Source: Sorex araneus
Taxonomy: Eukaryota; Chordata; Mammalia; Eulipotyphla; Soricidae
Assembly: GCF_027595985.1 (NCBI RefSeq)
Contig: NC_073305.1
Location: 81,276,474 to 81,340,473, forward strand
DNA length: 64,000 nt
Reading direction: 5' to 3'
A program made the translations under genes and the position numbers. A model generated the notes under the pieces. That model was not told the origin of the DNA. It ran no database searches and saw only the letters and a list, made by a program, of their open reading frames with translations. Positions 47,060 to 58,394 of the stretch are shown here, one piece after another (position 1 is the stretch's first letter; every line of letters begins with the position of its first letter).

Positions 47060-47435
47060 ATATTATACCTTCTTGTGGCAAGATTAGTTCTTCAAAATAA
47101 GAAACTCACAATAACTTTGCTTTTCCATTCATAAATTCAGCATTTTCCACTGTACTCAAGAACAAATAAAATCCAGATATCCTGCCATGATATTTGTGGT
47201 CTTCCAGAATCCAACTTCAATCTTCTTTTCATTTAAATTTCCCCATGTTCAACTAAATTTTCTTTCAGTCATTCTGATTGGGTCTGTATATTGGAATAAC
47301 CCCTTGTAGAATTCCTGTATTATTTGTTTGGATCCTGATATTCTGACAGATCCTTGGGGTAACCTCAAATTGGAAGATTTGAGGGAAATCTTAATGGGAT
47401 ATGTTTTTTGGGGGGGAGGTTATAAGGGGAAGAGG

Positions 47436-47598
47436 GCCATACCTGCACACCTGGCTGTGTTCGGGGCTTTCTCCAAGTTCTGTGCTCCGGGGTCAATCAT
47501 ACTGGTGCTCAGGGAACCATCAGAGGTGTTGGGAATCAAATATAGGCTGACTATGTGCAAGGTAATCACCTTACCCACTATACTATCTCTCTGACCTG
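47436..47598 (-). mobile_element. Old SINE
   Basis: Antisense 'gggctttctccaagttctgtgctcc' style body and 'atgtgcaaggtaatcacc' head. Confidence 0.65.
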
Positions 47599-48654
47599 AT
47601 GAGAGTTTTAACGAAGGAACATTTGCAATCTAAGAATTTAGTAAATCCCAGAAGAAACAGTGTAGTGCTTCTTACCACATAGTACTGAGTATTCCTTAAC
47701 TCTCACAGACTTGAAAGAGCATGAGGAGCAAGCAGCAATGGGACCTAATGGGAGTCACCAGAGAGCCAAGAGACAGGAGCTGTGACCTCAGCATCACACC
47801 CATGGCATGAGGCAAGAAGGAAGCCCCTGGGTTAAACATTCCAAAATCACCTGCCAATCTTACTGCAATATTTTCCTGAAATTCGACCAAACCAAACTGT
47901 AAGTCAGAAGCACTGGAACTCTTGGATGTTCTCTATGTAGATCATCTTTCACTGGGGGATAAAGAGTGAAGAATAAATCTCATGGGGCAAATGAAAATAA
48001 CTGACATCATTACAAAATTCCTATATGTTGTCTTGAAGTATTTTGCAGTTTCTATAAGATATTTAATATAATCTCAGTTATATTGTATTGTGTGACACCT
48101 TATTTTCTTAACTAGGCTAATAATTTTTATAGAGAGATAGGGTTTTTTTAATACATGTGTGATCAGATGTACAGGGAAAGTTGTGTTAGGCCTGCCTCCT
48201 GTTCCTGGTCCCACCCCTTAAGGCAGTTGAGTCAGAGGCAATACAGGAAATGATAGAAAACATGGAACCCCAAACAAGGGTTGTTGGTGTATCAAGACCA
48301 AGCAAATAATACTGAAGCCTTATATAGGCCTGATCACAAAATCAGCATGTGAGGGAGCTAGACTGACTTTTGGGATATATGTCAAGGTTGAAGGAGAAAC
48401 AGATCTGTAAATTTGGATGTATTATTTGCCACACAAAATAACAAAAAATTATATTTTAGAGAAAACATGTTCGATCTGAAAATCCTAACCATATGCCAAA
48501 AGATGTCATAACTTTCATATTAGGCTAGCAAACAGTCAAAACTTGTACTAATCTACAGTATTGTGGAATCCTAGACCCAGGATGAACCCCTTCTCCTTTT
48601 TTAAATTTTATTTTTGCAGGGATATGGTGTGAGGTGGGGGGATAGGGAGGAACA

Positions 48655-48786
48655 CATACAGGGTGCTCAGGGATTACTCCTGTGCCTGTGCTCAGGGATA
48701 ACTCCTGGTGGTGCTTGGGGGATTCTGGTGTTAAAGATCAAACCTGGGTAAGCTTTGTGCAAAACAAGCACATTACTCTCTGGTCC
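48655..48786 (-). mobile_element. Old type A-like SINE
   Basis: Antisense 'gtgctcagggattactcctg' body and 'caaacctgggtaagc' head. Confidence 0.7.
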
Positions 48787-48968
48787 CTTTCTTCACTCTT
48801 ACCTCAAGTATGTCAACCAGGGATCTCCTCTCTAATGAGGAGGTCCTGTAAAAGCTTTTGCAAGATGGATGAAAGCAGAAAGGAACAAATTAACTGGAAG
48901 CCACAAACAGACCAAATTCTCACCTTCACTGGTTCAGACACTGTGAATTCTATAACTTCTCTGAATAA

Positions 48969-48970
48969 CA

Positions 48971-49001
<31 letters not shown>

Positions 49002-49341
49002 CTTTCTTCTTCTTCTTCTTCTTCTTCTTCTTCTTCTTCTTCTTCTTCTTCTTCTTCTTCTTCTTCTTCTTCTTCTTCTTCTTCTTCTTCTTCTTCTTCT
49101 TCTTCTTCTTCTTCTTCTTCTTCTTCTTCTTCTTCTCCTCCTCCTCCTCCTCCTCCTCCTCCTCCTCCTCCTCCTCCTCCTCCTCCTCCTCCTCCTCCTC
49201 CTCCTCCTCCTCCTCCTCCTCCTCCTCCTCCTCCTCCTCCTCCTTCTTCTCCTCCTCCTCTTCCTCCTCCTTTTCCTCCTTCCCCTTCCCCTTCTCCTTC
49301 TCCTTCTCCTTATTCTTATTCTTATTCTTATTCTTATTCTC
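48969..49341. repeat. Composite trinucleotide array (CTT)n-(CTC)n-(CTTCTC)n-(TTATTC)n
   Basis: About 370 bp of almost pure pyrimidine on the plus strand: about 165 bp of CTT, about 110 bp of CTC, a mixed CTTCC/CTTCTC zone, then TTATTC units. The long Leu-rich and Lys/Glu-rich frames through it are artefacts. Confidence 0.98.
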
Positions 49342-49509
49342 TTTTAATGCCAATCCAATATGAAACTTATGAAATCTTATTGCATGTGGTTAGGATTTTC
49401 AAATTGGACATGATTTCTCTAAAATATTATTTTGTTATTTTGTGTGGCAAAGAATACATCCAAATTTATAGATCTGGTTCTCCTTCAATCTTGACACATA
49501 TCCCAAGAG

Positions 49510-49640
49510 TAGCTTCAGTCCTCTGAGACTTAGTTTTCTTGCTTGCAAACTATATTTCATTTGAAGTATTATGATTAATGAAATGATATTTGTGAACCCC
49601 CTAGAGTAATTCCTGGTTCACAAAAGTATTCAACAAACAT
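49510..49640 (+). mobile_element. MIR relic
   Basis: 'gagacttagttttcttgc' followed by an 'aaatgatatttgtgaa' and 'cacaaaagtattcaacaaac' end fits MIR/L2 type sequence. Confidence 0.45.
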
Positions 49641-49780
49641 TTCTTTCATTTTATTTGTCACTGATAAAGCAGGTCTATCTCCCATAGCCCTGATTCTGTG
49701 TTCCTCCCAAAAGAGTTTTGTGGGAAGCTGAAAATATTGTATCAAAAAAAGATAGAAAAGGCAATTGAAGGAACACCTTT

Positions 49781-49962
49781 TTTTTTTTTTTTTTTTTTGC
49801 TTTTTGGGTCACACCCAGCGATGCTCAGGGGTTACTCCTAGCTTTGCACTCAGGAATTACTCCTGGCGGTGCTTGGGGGACCATATGGGATGCCGGGGAT
49901 CGAACCCGGGTCGGCCGCGTGCAAGGCAAACGCCCTACCCGCTGTGCTATCGCTCCGGCCCC
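49781..49962 (-). mobile_element. Young type A SINE with target duplication
   Basis: Near-consensus antisense copy flanked by AGGAACACCTTT at 49769-49780 and 49963-49974. Confidence 0.95.
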
Positions 49963-50685
49963 AGGAACACCTTTATTTAAGAAAAAGAAAAAGTAACAAA
50001 AACACTCCTGCCAGCACAAGGACTTGGGGTACCCAAAGGTGGAGGCAAATGATATATTTATTTCATCCTTTTTATGATTTCAGACTTCCTACATTTCCTC
50101 TTTCCTCCCTCTTTCTTCCCCAATACCTTGGGTCTGAGGCCCTGATATTTAGTATATTTAGTCCCTGTCATGGGTAATAATAACTATAAACTGTCATGGC
50201 CCTGGTGCTGTTTTCATATGTTGATGTATTAGTATTAAATGATTGTATAATGAGATACAGCTCCTCAGAGGACTCCTGGGAATCATCTATGCTTGCTCCC
50301 CTGGTTGCAACACAGGGAGAGACCTTGAAGGGTATCATAAAACTCTGGTGATTTTTTTTTTAAACACCATAAATTAGAAATGGGACCTGGCTAGAAGCCT
50401 GGTTCCTGGGAAGTCTATTAACATAGCTTGCTCTTCTCCTTGCTCTTATGGCCTTGCACAATTGCTATCTACCTCCCTAAATCCATGTTCCACAGTCATC
50501 TTTCTGCCTATTTCACTATATTGCCTCCTTTACAAATATTTTTTTAATTTGTATAATGAAACATTTATTCCACAAAATAAAGAAAAAGAGTCTTGTTAGG
50601 GTACTTGCCAAAGACTATTGTGAGGGAGTTCATCATTAGGAAGATAAATTTTCATTGCACCATTTTTTCCCCTTTTTCTTCAGTT

Positions 50686-50752
50686 TTGGGATATTGTACC
50701 TAGGGTTTCACACATGTAATACAATGTTCTACCACTGAGCCACATTCCCAAA
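50686..50752 (-). mobile_element. Short tRNA-like (ID-like) SINE
   Basis: On the minus strand 'gaatgtggctcagtggtaga' box A-like, then a diverged box B-like part. Confidence 0.5.
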
Positions 50753-50797
50753 CATTATTGTACCATTTCTTTCGTAAATAATTTTATTTTTATAAAG

Positions 50798-51044
50798 ACT
50801 GGAGCAATAGCACAGCGAGTAGGGCGTTTGCCTTGCATGTGGCCAACCCGGGTTTGATTCCTCCATCCCTCTCAGAGAGCCCGGCAAGCTACTGAGAGTA
50901 TCCCACCTGCACAGCAGAGCCTGGCAAGCTACCCGTGGTGTATTCAATATGCCAAAAACAGTAACAACAAGTCTCACAGTGGAGATGTTACTGGTGCATG
51001 CTCGAGCAAATCAATGAACAACGGGATGACAGTGATACAGTAAT
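50798..51044 (+). mobile_element. Type B SINE with perfect target duplication
   Basis: Full-length; flanked by ATTTTTATAAAG at 50786-50797 and 51045-51056. Ends GACAGTGATACAGTA with no poly(A). Confidence 0.95.
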
Positions 51045-51056
51045 ATTTTTATAAAG

Positions 51057-51240
51057 TTGGTCACAATATTTGATCACATCTGATATTTGAACACCAATCC
51101 CACCATCATTAAACCTTCCCACCACCATATTTTGGATGTTTCCCTCTTGAACCCCAAACCCTGCCCCCAAAGCAGAACCTATATAATTTATTTTGTATTA
51201 CTTATTATGAATAATCCGCTGAAAATGATCCAAAAAAGGT
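51057..51240 (-). mobile_element. L1-like 3' region fragment
   Basis: Antisense sequence (CCCACCATCATTAAACCTTCC...) resembles the segment at 54870-55060; both look like the same L1-type 3' end. Confidence 0.35.
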
Positions 51241-51657
51241 TTCTTAGAGGAAAGTGTTCTTTCGCAAATATTAGTTTGATTGGAATGTTCATTTCCCAGG
51301 TTACGATTTCAAAAGTTTTGTCTATGACTTTATTTATTATCTCAGGATGAAATGATGTAGAATACATAAAAACACAGATACTAAAAAATCCTGACTGAGT
51401 TGTTTAATGACTAGCTTTGTATCCTAGAGCAAATCACTATGTTATGATGGATCTTAATTGTTTTTTCTAAAAATTGTTAGGAAAATAAACAGGATGGAAG
51501 GAATGCAAATAAGCCAGACTCATGGAGTTTACTGATTATAACAGCTGCAGTTCCTAACAATGATTTCTTCCTAAGTCAAAAGATAATTGAGGCACTGGTT
51601 CTCTCTTGACATCCTTAATTTTTCACACATATAAGTTGCATGTCAAGTATGTGTTGA

Positions 51658-51850
51658 GGGGCTGGAGCGATGGTACAGCGGTTAGGGCATTTGCCTTGCA
51701 CTTGGCCAACCTGGGTTCAATTCCCAGCATCCCATATGGTCCCCCCGAGCACCGCCAGGAGTGATTCCTCAGTGCTGAGCCAGGAGTCAGCCCTGAGCAT
51801 TGCCGGGTGTGACCCAAAAAGCCAAAAAAAAAAAAACCCAAAAAACCAAA
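51658..51850 (+). mobile_element. Type A SINE
   Basis: GGGGCTGGAGCGATGGTACA head, GGTTCAATTCCCAGCATCCC, A-rich tail with CCC interruptions. Confidence 0.92.
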
Positions 51851-51948
51851 TACGTTATGAATGAAATAAACCTGAACTAGATCTGTTAGAAAGCTTAGAT
51901 GTTGTGATGGGGTACTGAGTTCTTGGGGGTGGGCAAAACTCTCAAGTG

Positions 51949-52124
51949 TGGGGCTGGAGCGATAGCACAGCGGGTAGGGCATTTGTCTTGCATGCAGCTG
52001 ACCCGGGTTCAATTCCCAGCATCCCATATAGTCCGCCGAGCACCACCAGGAGTAATTCCTGAGTGCAGAGCCAAGAGTGACCCCTGTGCATCACTGGGTG
52101 GGACCCCCAAATCAATAAACAAAA
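51949..52124 (+). mobile_element. Type A SINE with perfect target duplication
   Basis: Flanked by CAAAACTCTCAAGTG at 51934-51948 and 52125-52139. Confidence 0.95.
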
Positions 52125-52461
52125 CAAAACTCTCAAGTGCACTTTTCCTGGTCTCTAAAATAGGCATTTATTTAACTCTGTCCTTTTGGACTGGCTAACC
52201 ACAAGTCTAACTATACCTTTACACTTTTGCTTTTGTGAGGCTATGCTGCATTAATTTTCCTCCTCCCTCCTTGGTAGTACTTCTTAATCTCCTTTAATAA
52301 CTTTCCTTTGCTACCAGACATTAGAATCATATGGAAGGTCTTGGCCTTGAAGATTCTTGATGTGCTTGCCATTCGTAGCTTATTTTATATAATCTTACAA
52401 CTTTAAATGACATCTATAGTATGACAATTTCTAAAATATGTCTTTAGTCCAATAGTCTCCT

Positions 52462-52624
52462 GTTTGTTTTTTGCTTTTTGGGTCACACCTGGAAATGCAC
52501 ATGGGTTACTCCTGGCTCTACACTCAGGTGGTGCTCAGGGGACCATGTTGGATGCTGGGAATCAAACCCAGGTCAGCCACATACAAGGCAAACGCTCTAC
52601 CCACTGTGCTATTGCTCCAGCCCC
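52462..52624 (-). mobile_element. Type A SINE with small internal deletion
   Basis: Antisense copy; flanks ATAGTCTCCTGTTTGT and ATAGTATCCTATTTGT indicate an aged target duplication. Confidence 0.9.
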
Positions 52625-53029
52625 ATAGTATCCTATTTGTATTTGGATGGTTTACAGCTATATCAAAACTAAACACACTCAGGAGAATACATTGAGTTAA
52701 TCTACACTTCTGTTACCCAAGCCTGATCCTTACTTACTCATCACCATACCAAATGTCACCACCTTCCACCAAGTCAGTTTAACCAGAAACCCAAGTACCA
52801 TCCTTGATTACTCCATTTATCTTATTACTCATTTCTAATATGTTGACAAGTCCTTGTGATATTCCTTCCTAAGTGATTTTTGATTTAACGCGTTCCTCTT
52901 CAAGAAACTCCAAGACACTTTCCTTTATTATCCTTTATTATCTGGTTTTTAACAACATACTCTTAAATGGCTTATAGATAGCTTTCAATTTTGTCTCCCT
53001 TCAATCAGTTTTCCAAGTAAAAACTAAAG

Positions 53030-53240
53030 TTATCGGGGTGGGATGTATACTGTTTTTTCTTTTGTTTGTTTGTTTGTCTGTTTTGTTTTTGCTTTTGTTT
53101 TTGTTTTTATTGGTGGTGGAAAAATATGGGCACTGGTTAAGGGATGGGTGTTTGAGCATTGTGTAACTGAGATAAAAGCCTGAGAACTTTGTAACTTTCC
53201 ACTTGGTGATTCAATAAAATAAATTAAAATATATATATAT
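53030..53240 (+). mobile_element. L1-like 3' end
   Basis: GGGCACTGGTTAAGGGATGG, then TGATTCAATAAAATAAATTA; same 3' module as in the composite retroposon. Confidence 0.6.
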
Positions 53241-53253
53241 AAAAAAACTAAAG

Positions 53254-53255
<2 letters not shown>

Positions 53256-53286
<31 letters not shown>
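53256..53286. repeat. (TATC)n microsatellite
   Basis: About seven TATC units. Confidence 0.95.
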
Positions 53287-53460
53287 CACCCTCTATCTAC
53301 ACATACTACTTGTCATATTGTCTTTGTTAAAAACTTTATATGAATTTGGTCTTTGAATAAAATCTGAAATCTTTGTTATGTTCTACAAGATTCTAATTTT
53401 TTAAATGATCTATGCCTTGTATGTATTAAACTCATCTCCCACATTGACGGGCTGAATCCT

Positions 53461-53582
53461 CTCCTTCCTTCCTTCCTTCCTTCCTTCCTTCCTTCCTTCC
53501 TTCCTTCCTTCCTTCCTTCCTTCCTTCCTTCCTTCCTTCCTTCCTTCCTTCCTTCCTTCCTTCCTTCCTTCCTTCCTTCCTT
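53461..53582. repeat. (CCTT)n array at a SINE tail
   Basis: About 30 uninterrupted CCTT units directly before the antisense SINE at 53583. Confidence 0.97.
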
Positions 53583-53738
53583 TTTTAACCACACCTGATG
53601 TTTTTCATGGCTTGCTCCTATGGCTCTGCACCCAGGGATCACTCCCGAATAGGCTGGGGCTAGGGCATATGAGGTGCTGGGGATCAAACCCAAGACTGCT
53701 TACAAGGCAAGCACCCTACCTGCTGTCTTATCTCCAGT
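53583..53738 (-). mobile_element. Old SINE with expanded tail
   Basis: Antisense body with GGGGATCAAACCCAAGAC; its tail position is occupied by the (CCTT)n array. Confidence 0.75.
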
Positions 53739-54445
53739 CCCTCTCTTTCTTTCTTATAGTTACCTGTGCCAGGTGCTTTATAATTCATTTGAACTGATCA
53801 TTTTTCATAGCTGTCTGAGAAAGAGATTAAAGAGACTCACATTTTATTGGTGAAAAAAAAATAAGCTTATCAAAATTAAGAACATTTCCCAGTGGGTTCC
53901 ACATTTTGTCCTTATTACTCCACAGAGGTTACATCCTTCAGAGTGGGTTACAGACTGGCAATTACTTTTTCAGTTTTCACGTTTTCTAATGCAACTTTAT
54001 TTTGAAGAGAACCTGCTAACAATCACACCTGAACTGAACAACCTCACTGGAGTTGCAGAACAGCTTCACGTGAGGCAGAAAAATGGAGAACTCCCCTTCC
54101 GTCACAAGTCACCACCTAGTGAAACTAAGTGGGACTGGCCAACTTAATTAGGAAGGAGGGGACAGTTTCCATGGTGTAAAGTTACAACAAGACTCTGGCT
54201 GCTGAGACTTCCAGCATATATCCAACCCCTCAGATTTCAAACAAGACAGTAAGTATTGTTGTTTTAGTTCACTCATATTTGTTCGGACATATATTGCTGG
54301 TTATTCTTTTACAGGGAGACAGCTACAAGAAAGATAAAAAGCCAAGTGGACTTACTATGATTTATGAAGGTGTGTGAAGGAAATTTGGTAATCTTTTTCC
54401 AGTGATGGGCTGGTGAACTGTATGTATTTTCTACAAATAATTTTC

Positions 54446-54613
54446 ATTTTTTATTTTGGGCCACAACATGTGGTACGCAGGGTTTACTCCTGTCTTTGTG
54501 TTCAGGGCTCATTCCCAGAGGGGTTCTGGGGATTATATAGGGCTCTGAGTAGTGAACCTGGGTTGGCTGTGTGCAAGGCAAATGCTCTACCGCTGTACTA
54601 TTGCTCTGGCTCT
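54446..54613 (-). mobile_element. Old type A-like SINE
   Basis: Antisense body 'ggtttactcctgtctttgtg' and GTGAACCTGGGTTGGC head. Confidence 0.72.
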
Positions 54614-54693
54614 CTATAAATAATGTTTAAGAAAGTCTTTAATAGTTTCATTTACTTTTAAAACATATTTGTGGAGACATAATTGGTATGCCA

Positions 54694-54780
54694 AAAACAG
54701 TAACAATAAGTCTCACAATGAGAGATGTTACTGGTGCCCGCTCAAGCAAATCGACAAACAATGGGACGACAGTGACAGTG
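54694..54780 (+). mobile_element. 5'-truncated type B SINE with target duplication
   Basis: Only the last 87 bp of type B are present, flanked by ATAATTGGTATGCCA at 54679-54693 and 54781-54795. Confidence 0.93.
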
Positions 54781-54869
54781 ATAATTGGTATGCCATAAAA
54801 TTCATTCATGAAATATCAACTAAAGTATGTGATCCAGAGCTTTTTAAAACTTTGTTTAAACACTGTATT

Positions 54870-55060
54870 CATCATTATACATTTTTTTAGGTATTTAATG
54901 TTCTAACAGAAATTCCACCACCCCTGTGACCTTTCCTCCACCATTGTCCCTAGTTTTCCACCCATCCCCCAAGCCTGCTCCCTTGTCAGGCACAAAATAA
55001 TTTCTTTTGTATTGCTTGTTACAACGAAATGGCAAGTGAAGTTATCAAAAAATAGTGCCG
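54870..55060 (-). mobile_element. L1-like 3' region fragment
   Basis: Antisense segment with CCACCACCCCTGTGACC and CTTTTGTATTGCTTGTTA, parallel to 51057-51240. Confidence 0.35.
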
Positions 55061-55556
55061 TGAAGGAAACTATGTGAAAATTGTTATATCTCACAATGGT
55101 ATTATTAAAGTCAGTGCCTGAGGATTTACTAAGCTGTTTGTTGTTAGTTGAGCCTTCTGTGTTATTGTTTTTGCTTACTAGCTTAGTGTGCCTCTATTCT
55201 GTCCTTCCTTCTAAATTTCTGTTCTTCTACTAGGCTGTCAGTATGATGGCATTTGGAGGTGTCATACAATTATGTATGCAGCCACATGCTCTGGGCTCCG
55301 GGATTGGTATAACTGCAACTATTCTTGGCTCTTCCTGTCCCAAGGAAGCCCCAGAGTCTTCAGCCTGAAGTCCAGTATACTTGTGAGTTTCATTGACTTG
55401 CCTTGGCATTTTTTCTGAGATTCTGACTCAAAGGTTTGTAATATAGCGAGAGTTGTATAGCTATTAACCTCCACAATCTAACTTTAGAATATCTCATCTC
55501 ATAGTACATACCTATTCCTCACCTTATCAGAATCCTAGTCAGTAATCTTAACTACT

Positions 55557-55806
55557 GTAGCACTGTAGCACCGTTTTCCCATTGTTCATCGATTTGCTCA
55601 AGCAGACACCAGTAACATCTCCACTGTGAGATGTTGTTACTATTTTTGGCATATCAAATACGCCACCGGTAGCTTGCTAGTCTCTGCTGTGCAGGCGGGA
55701 TGCTTTTGGTAGCTAGCCAGGCTCTCCGAGAGGGATGGAGGAATCAAACCCGTGTTGGCCGCGTGCAAGGCAAACACCCTTTCCACTGTGCTATTGCTCC
55801 AGCCCA
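55557..55806 (-). mobile_element. Type B SINE
   Basis: Full antisense copy; flanks AATCTTAACTACT and AATCCTGACTACT indicate a decayed target duplication. Confidence 0.92.
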
Positions 55807-55881
55807 ATCCTGACTACTTATTGCACTATTCTGAGTATTTCACATAAATGAGATAATATTGCATGCATTTTTTCCTTGCTG

Positions 55882-56047
55882 TTTATTTATACTTGGGGTG
55901 GTCATGCCTGACCATGCTTATAGGTAATTCCAGGCTCTGTTCTCAGTTCTGACAGTGCTCCAGGTACCGTATGTGGTGCTAAGGATTTAACCTATAAGAT
56001 CCACATGCAAGGCAAACACCTTACTTTCCATACTATCTTCCTGACCC
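55882..56047 (-). mobile_element. Old SINE
   Basis: Antisense body and 'catgcaaggcaaacacctta' head. Confidence 0.7.
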
Positions 56048-56700
56048 CAATATGTTTTGGGGTTTTTTGTTATTGTTTGCTTGTATTTTTGTGACTGTCT
56101 TCTGTCACTTAGCTCATTTGTAAGATTCACCCTTGATGTATCATGTGTTGCTTTTTTGTTTTATTGCTTTTTCACTAAGCATGTCCCATGTGTGAATATT
56201 TTTCCTTTTAATTAGATATCATTCATAATGAACCAAACTATTTTTCTAAAGTGGCTGTACCATTTTATTTTCCTGGCAGTTTATGAAGGCTTCCATTTCT
56301 CCCTATCTTCAGCAGTATTTGTTACCATTTGCTTGTTTGACTTGTTATCCTGATGTGAAGTAATGTATGATTGTGGTTTTGATTTGCATTTCCCTAATGA
56401 CTAATGATGATTATTGTCTGTGCTTATTAGTCACATGCATAGATTTCTTTTAGAGAAACTTATGTTTATACTATTTCACCTTTAGGTTTGAGTTCTTTTT
56501 TAATGAATTGTAAGAGTTTTTTTAGATAATATATTCTGAGTCTATCCTTTATTAGATAAAGACTTCACAAATATTGTTTTCCTATTCTGAGATGTCTTTT
56601 TCACTTTTGTTGTGGTATTGTTTCACAACCCATCTTTTATTTTATTTTAATTTTACTATTTTTTCTTTTGTTGCTGTGCATTTGCTATCATATCTGTGAA
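56048..56700 (-). mobile_element. Ancient L1 (L1M-type) 3' segment
   Basis: Plus strand shows the well-known antisense L1 string around TTTTGATTTGCATTTCCCTA, then TTTTAGAGAAACTTATGT and the TCTGAGTCTATCCTTTATTA stretch. The SINEs at 55557 and 55882 lie in or beside it. Confidence 0.7.
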
Positions 56701-56789
56701 AATATTGTTTAACCCGAACTGTTGACAATTTAGCCTCATGTTTTCTTCTGAGAGTTTTAGTTTTTGGTTTTATTCTTAGGTATATGTGA

Positions 56790-56970
56790 TCCATTTAAAG
56801 TTAAGTCTTTGGAGGAGACATTTTAGAGGGGAGGGTATTGGGATCCTTTTGAGAGAGGTGGGTAAACTAGTGATGGGAGGCATGTTGGAATTATGTGCAT
56901 GGTAAGCCTCTATTAATAGTATTGTAAACCACAAATTTCAATCAATAAAAATATTTTAAATAAAAAATAA
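56790..56970 (+). mobile_element. L1-like 3' end
   Basis: Purine-rich GGAGGGTATTGGGATCC zone and a terminal CAATCAATAAAAATATTTTA with an A-rich end. Confidence 0.5.
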
Positions 56971-57295
56971 AGATGCCTTATGTACATCATGAAGTAGAGA
57001 ACCAACTTAATTCTATTTGCTAATTGTGTCAGTACCCTTTGAAAAGACTATTTATTCTCTATTGAACTTTCCTGACACCTTTGTTGAAAATCAATTAATC
57101 TTAACATGTTGAAGCTAGTAGGTACCATTTGTATTCAGGCTCATGCTTGAATGTGACTTAACACAAAGTGCAGCAACAATGTCAATGTGTTTAAAACATA
57201 AGCATTTATTTCAGAACTTTTAATTCTGTCTATTGTTCAATATGTCTGTCTTTTCTGTCACAGGGTATACTTTTTTTTTGCAGCATAAATCAGTT

Positions 57296-57485
57296 AAGAA
57301 AGAAAGGGGCAGAGAGTATGGGGAATATTGTCTGCCATGGGAGGGTGGGAAAGGTGGGAGGAAACCAGGGACATTGGTGGTGGGGAATGTGCACTGGTGG
57401 AGGGATGGGTGTTTGATCACTGTGTGATTGTAACTCAGACATGAAAGTTTGTAACTATATCTCATGGTGAATCTCTCTGGATCTA
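57296..57485 (+). mobile_element. L1-like 3' end
   Basis: G-rich polypurine tract (GGGAGGGTGGGAAAGGTGGG), then GTGCACTGGTGGAGGGATGG and a 'ctcatggtga' end; ends in the (CT)n array. Confidence 0.65.
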
Positions 57486-57493
57486 CTACGGCT

Positions 57494-57551
<58 letters not shown>
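57494..57551. repeat. (CT)n microsatellite
   Basis: Uninterrupted CT run of about 58 bp. Confidence 0.96.
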
Positions 57552-57553
<2 letters not shown>

Positions 57554-57881
57554 TTTGGGCATTATGGTTTGCAATATTGATACTGAAAGGTTGTCAAGAA
57601 CACCCCTTACCTACTTTTAACCCTCAGATCTTGTCCAGTGTGATCATTTACAGCTATTATTATCATAGTAGTCTCTTCCCTGTCTTACCTACCCTCAGCC
57701 CCACACACACCTGTAGTTAGTTCCAACCATTTGCCAGTTACAGAGGAGCACCAATGAGGTAGTTAGTATTCTTAAAGGAGTAAAAGACAGCATTTCATCT
57801 TTTTTAAAGACAGAATCGAACCCATTGAGTAAATATATCACAGCTTTTTAGGTTTTGGATGGCTCAAAAAAGAGGTTTAGA

Positions 57882-58042
57882 AGACTTACTGATATTACAG
57901 CAGGTAGGGAGCTTGATTTGTATAAGGCTGACCTGAGTGTGATACCTGCCACCCCATATGGTCCCCCAAGTTCTGCCAGCAGTGAGCCCTGAGCACTGCT
58001 GGTATGGTCACCTCCTCTCCCCCAAACGCAAGCAAACAAAAG
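57882..58042 (+). mobile_element. Old type A-like SINE
   Basis: 'gatattacagcaggtaggg' head, CACCCCATATGGTCCCCCAA body, A-rich end. Confidence 0.75.
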
Positions 58043-58394
58043 CTTTACTAGTAACCACTTAGCTGCTTGGAAGATGGTGGATTCATGTACTCAAAGCAAG
58101 TCATCTTGTCTGTATTTCACAAGGAGGGGATTTTATAAGGAACAACAGGGAAGAAAGGATAGGAAGCAGACCACTAGGTGCCAGAATGAACAACAAAATT
58201 CCCTTATTAGCTGGGTCCTTGAGGCACTCTCTATCTTATCTATAAACTTAACCTCAGTAAGAGCTTGGTTATGGGTGGGGGGGCAGGATAAACTGAAAAT
58301 AATTTTAGTCATATAGTTTTCCAACACTCATCCCTCCACCAGTGTATGTTTCCTAGCACCAGTAGTCCTTGTGTAGTCCTTATCTGTAGTCCTT

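Noticed and set aside
48682..49353. 221-codon Leu-rich and 139-codon Lys/Glu-rich frames
   Set aside because: Translations of the CTT/CTC array; the N-terminal part lies in an old SINE.
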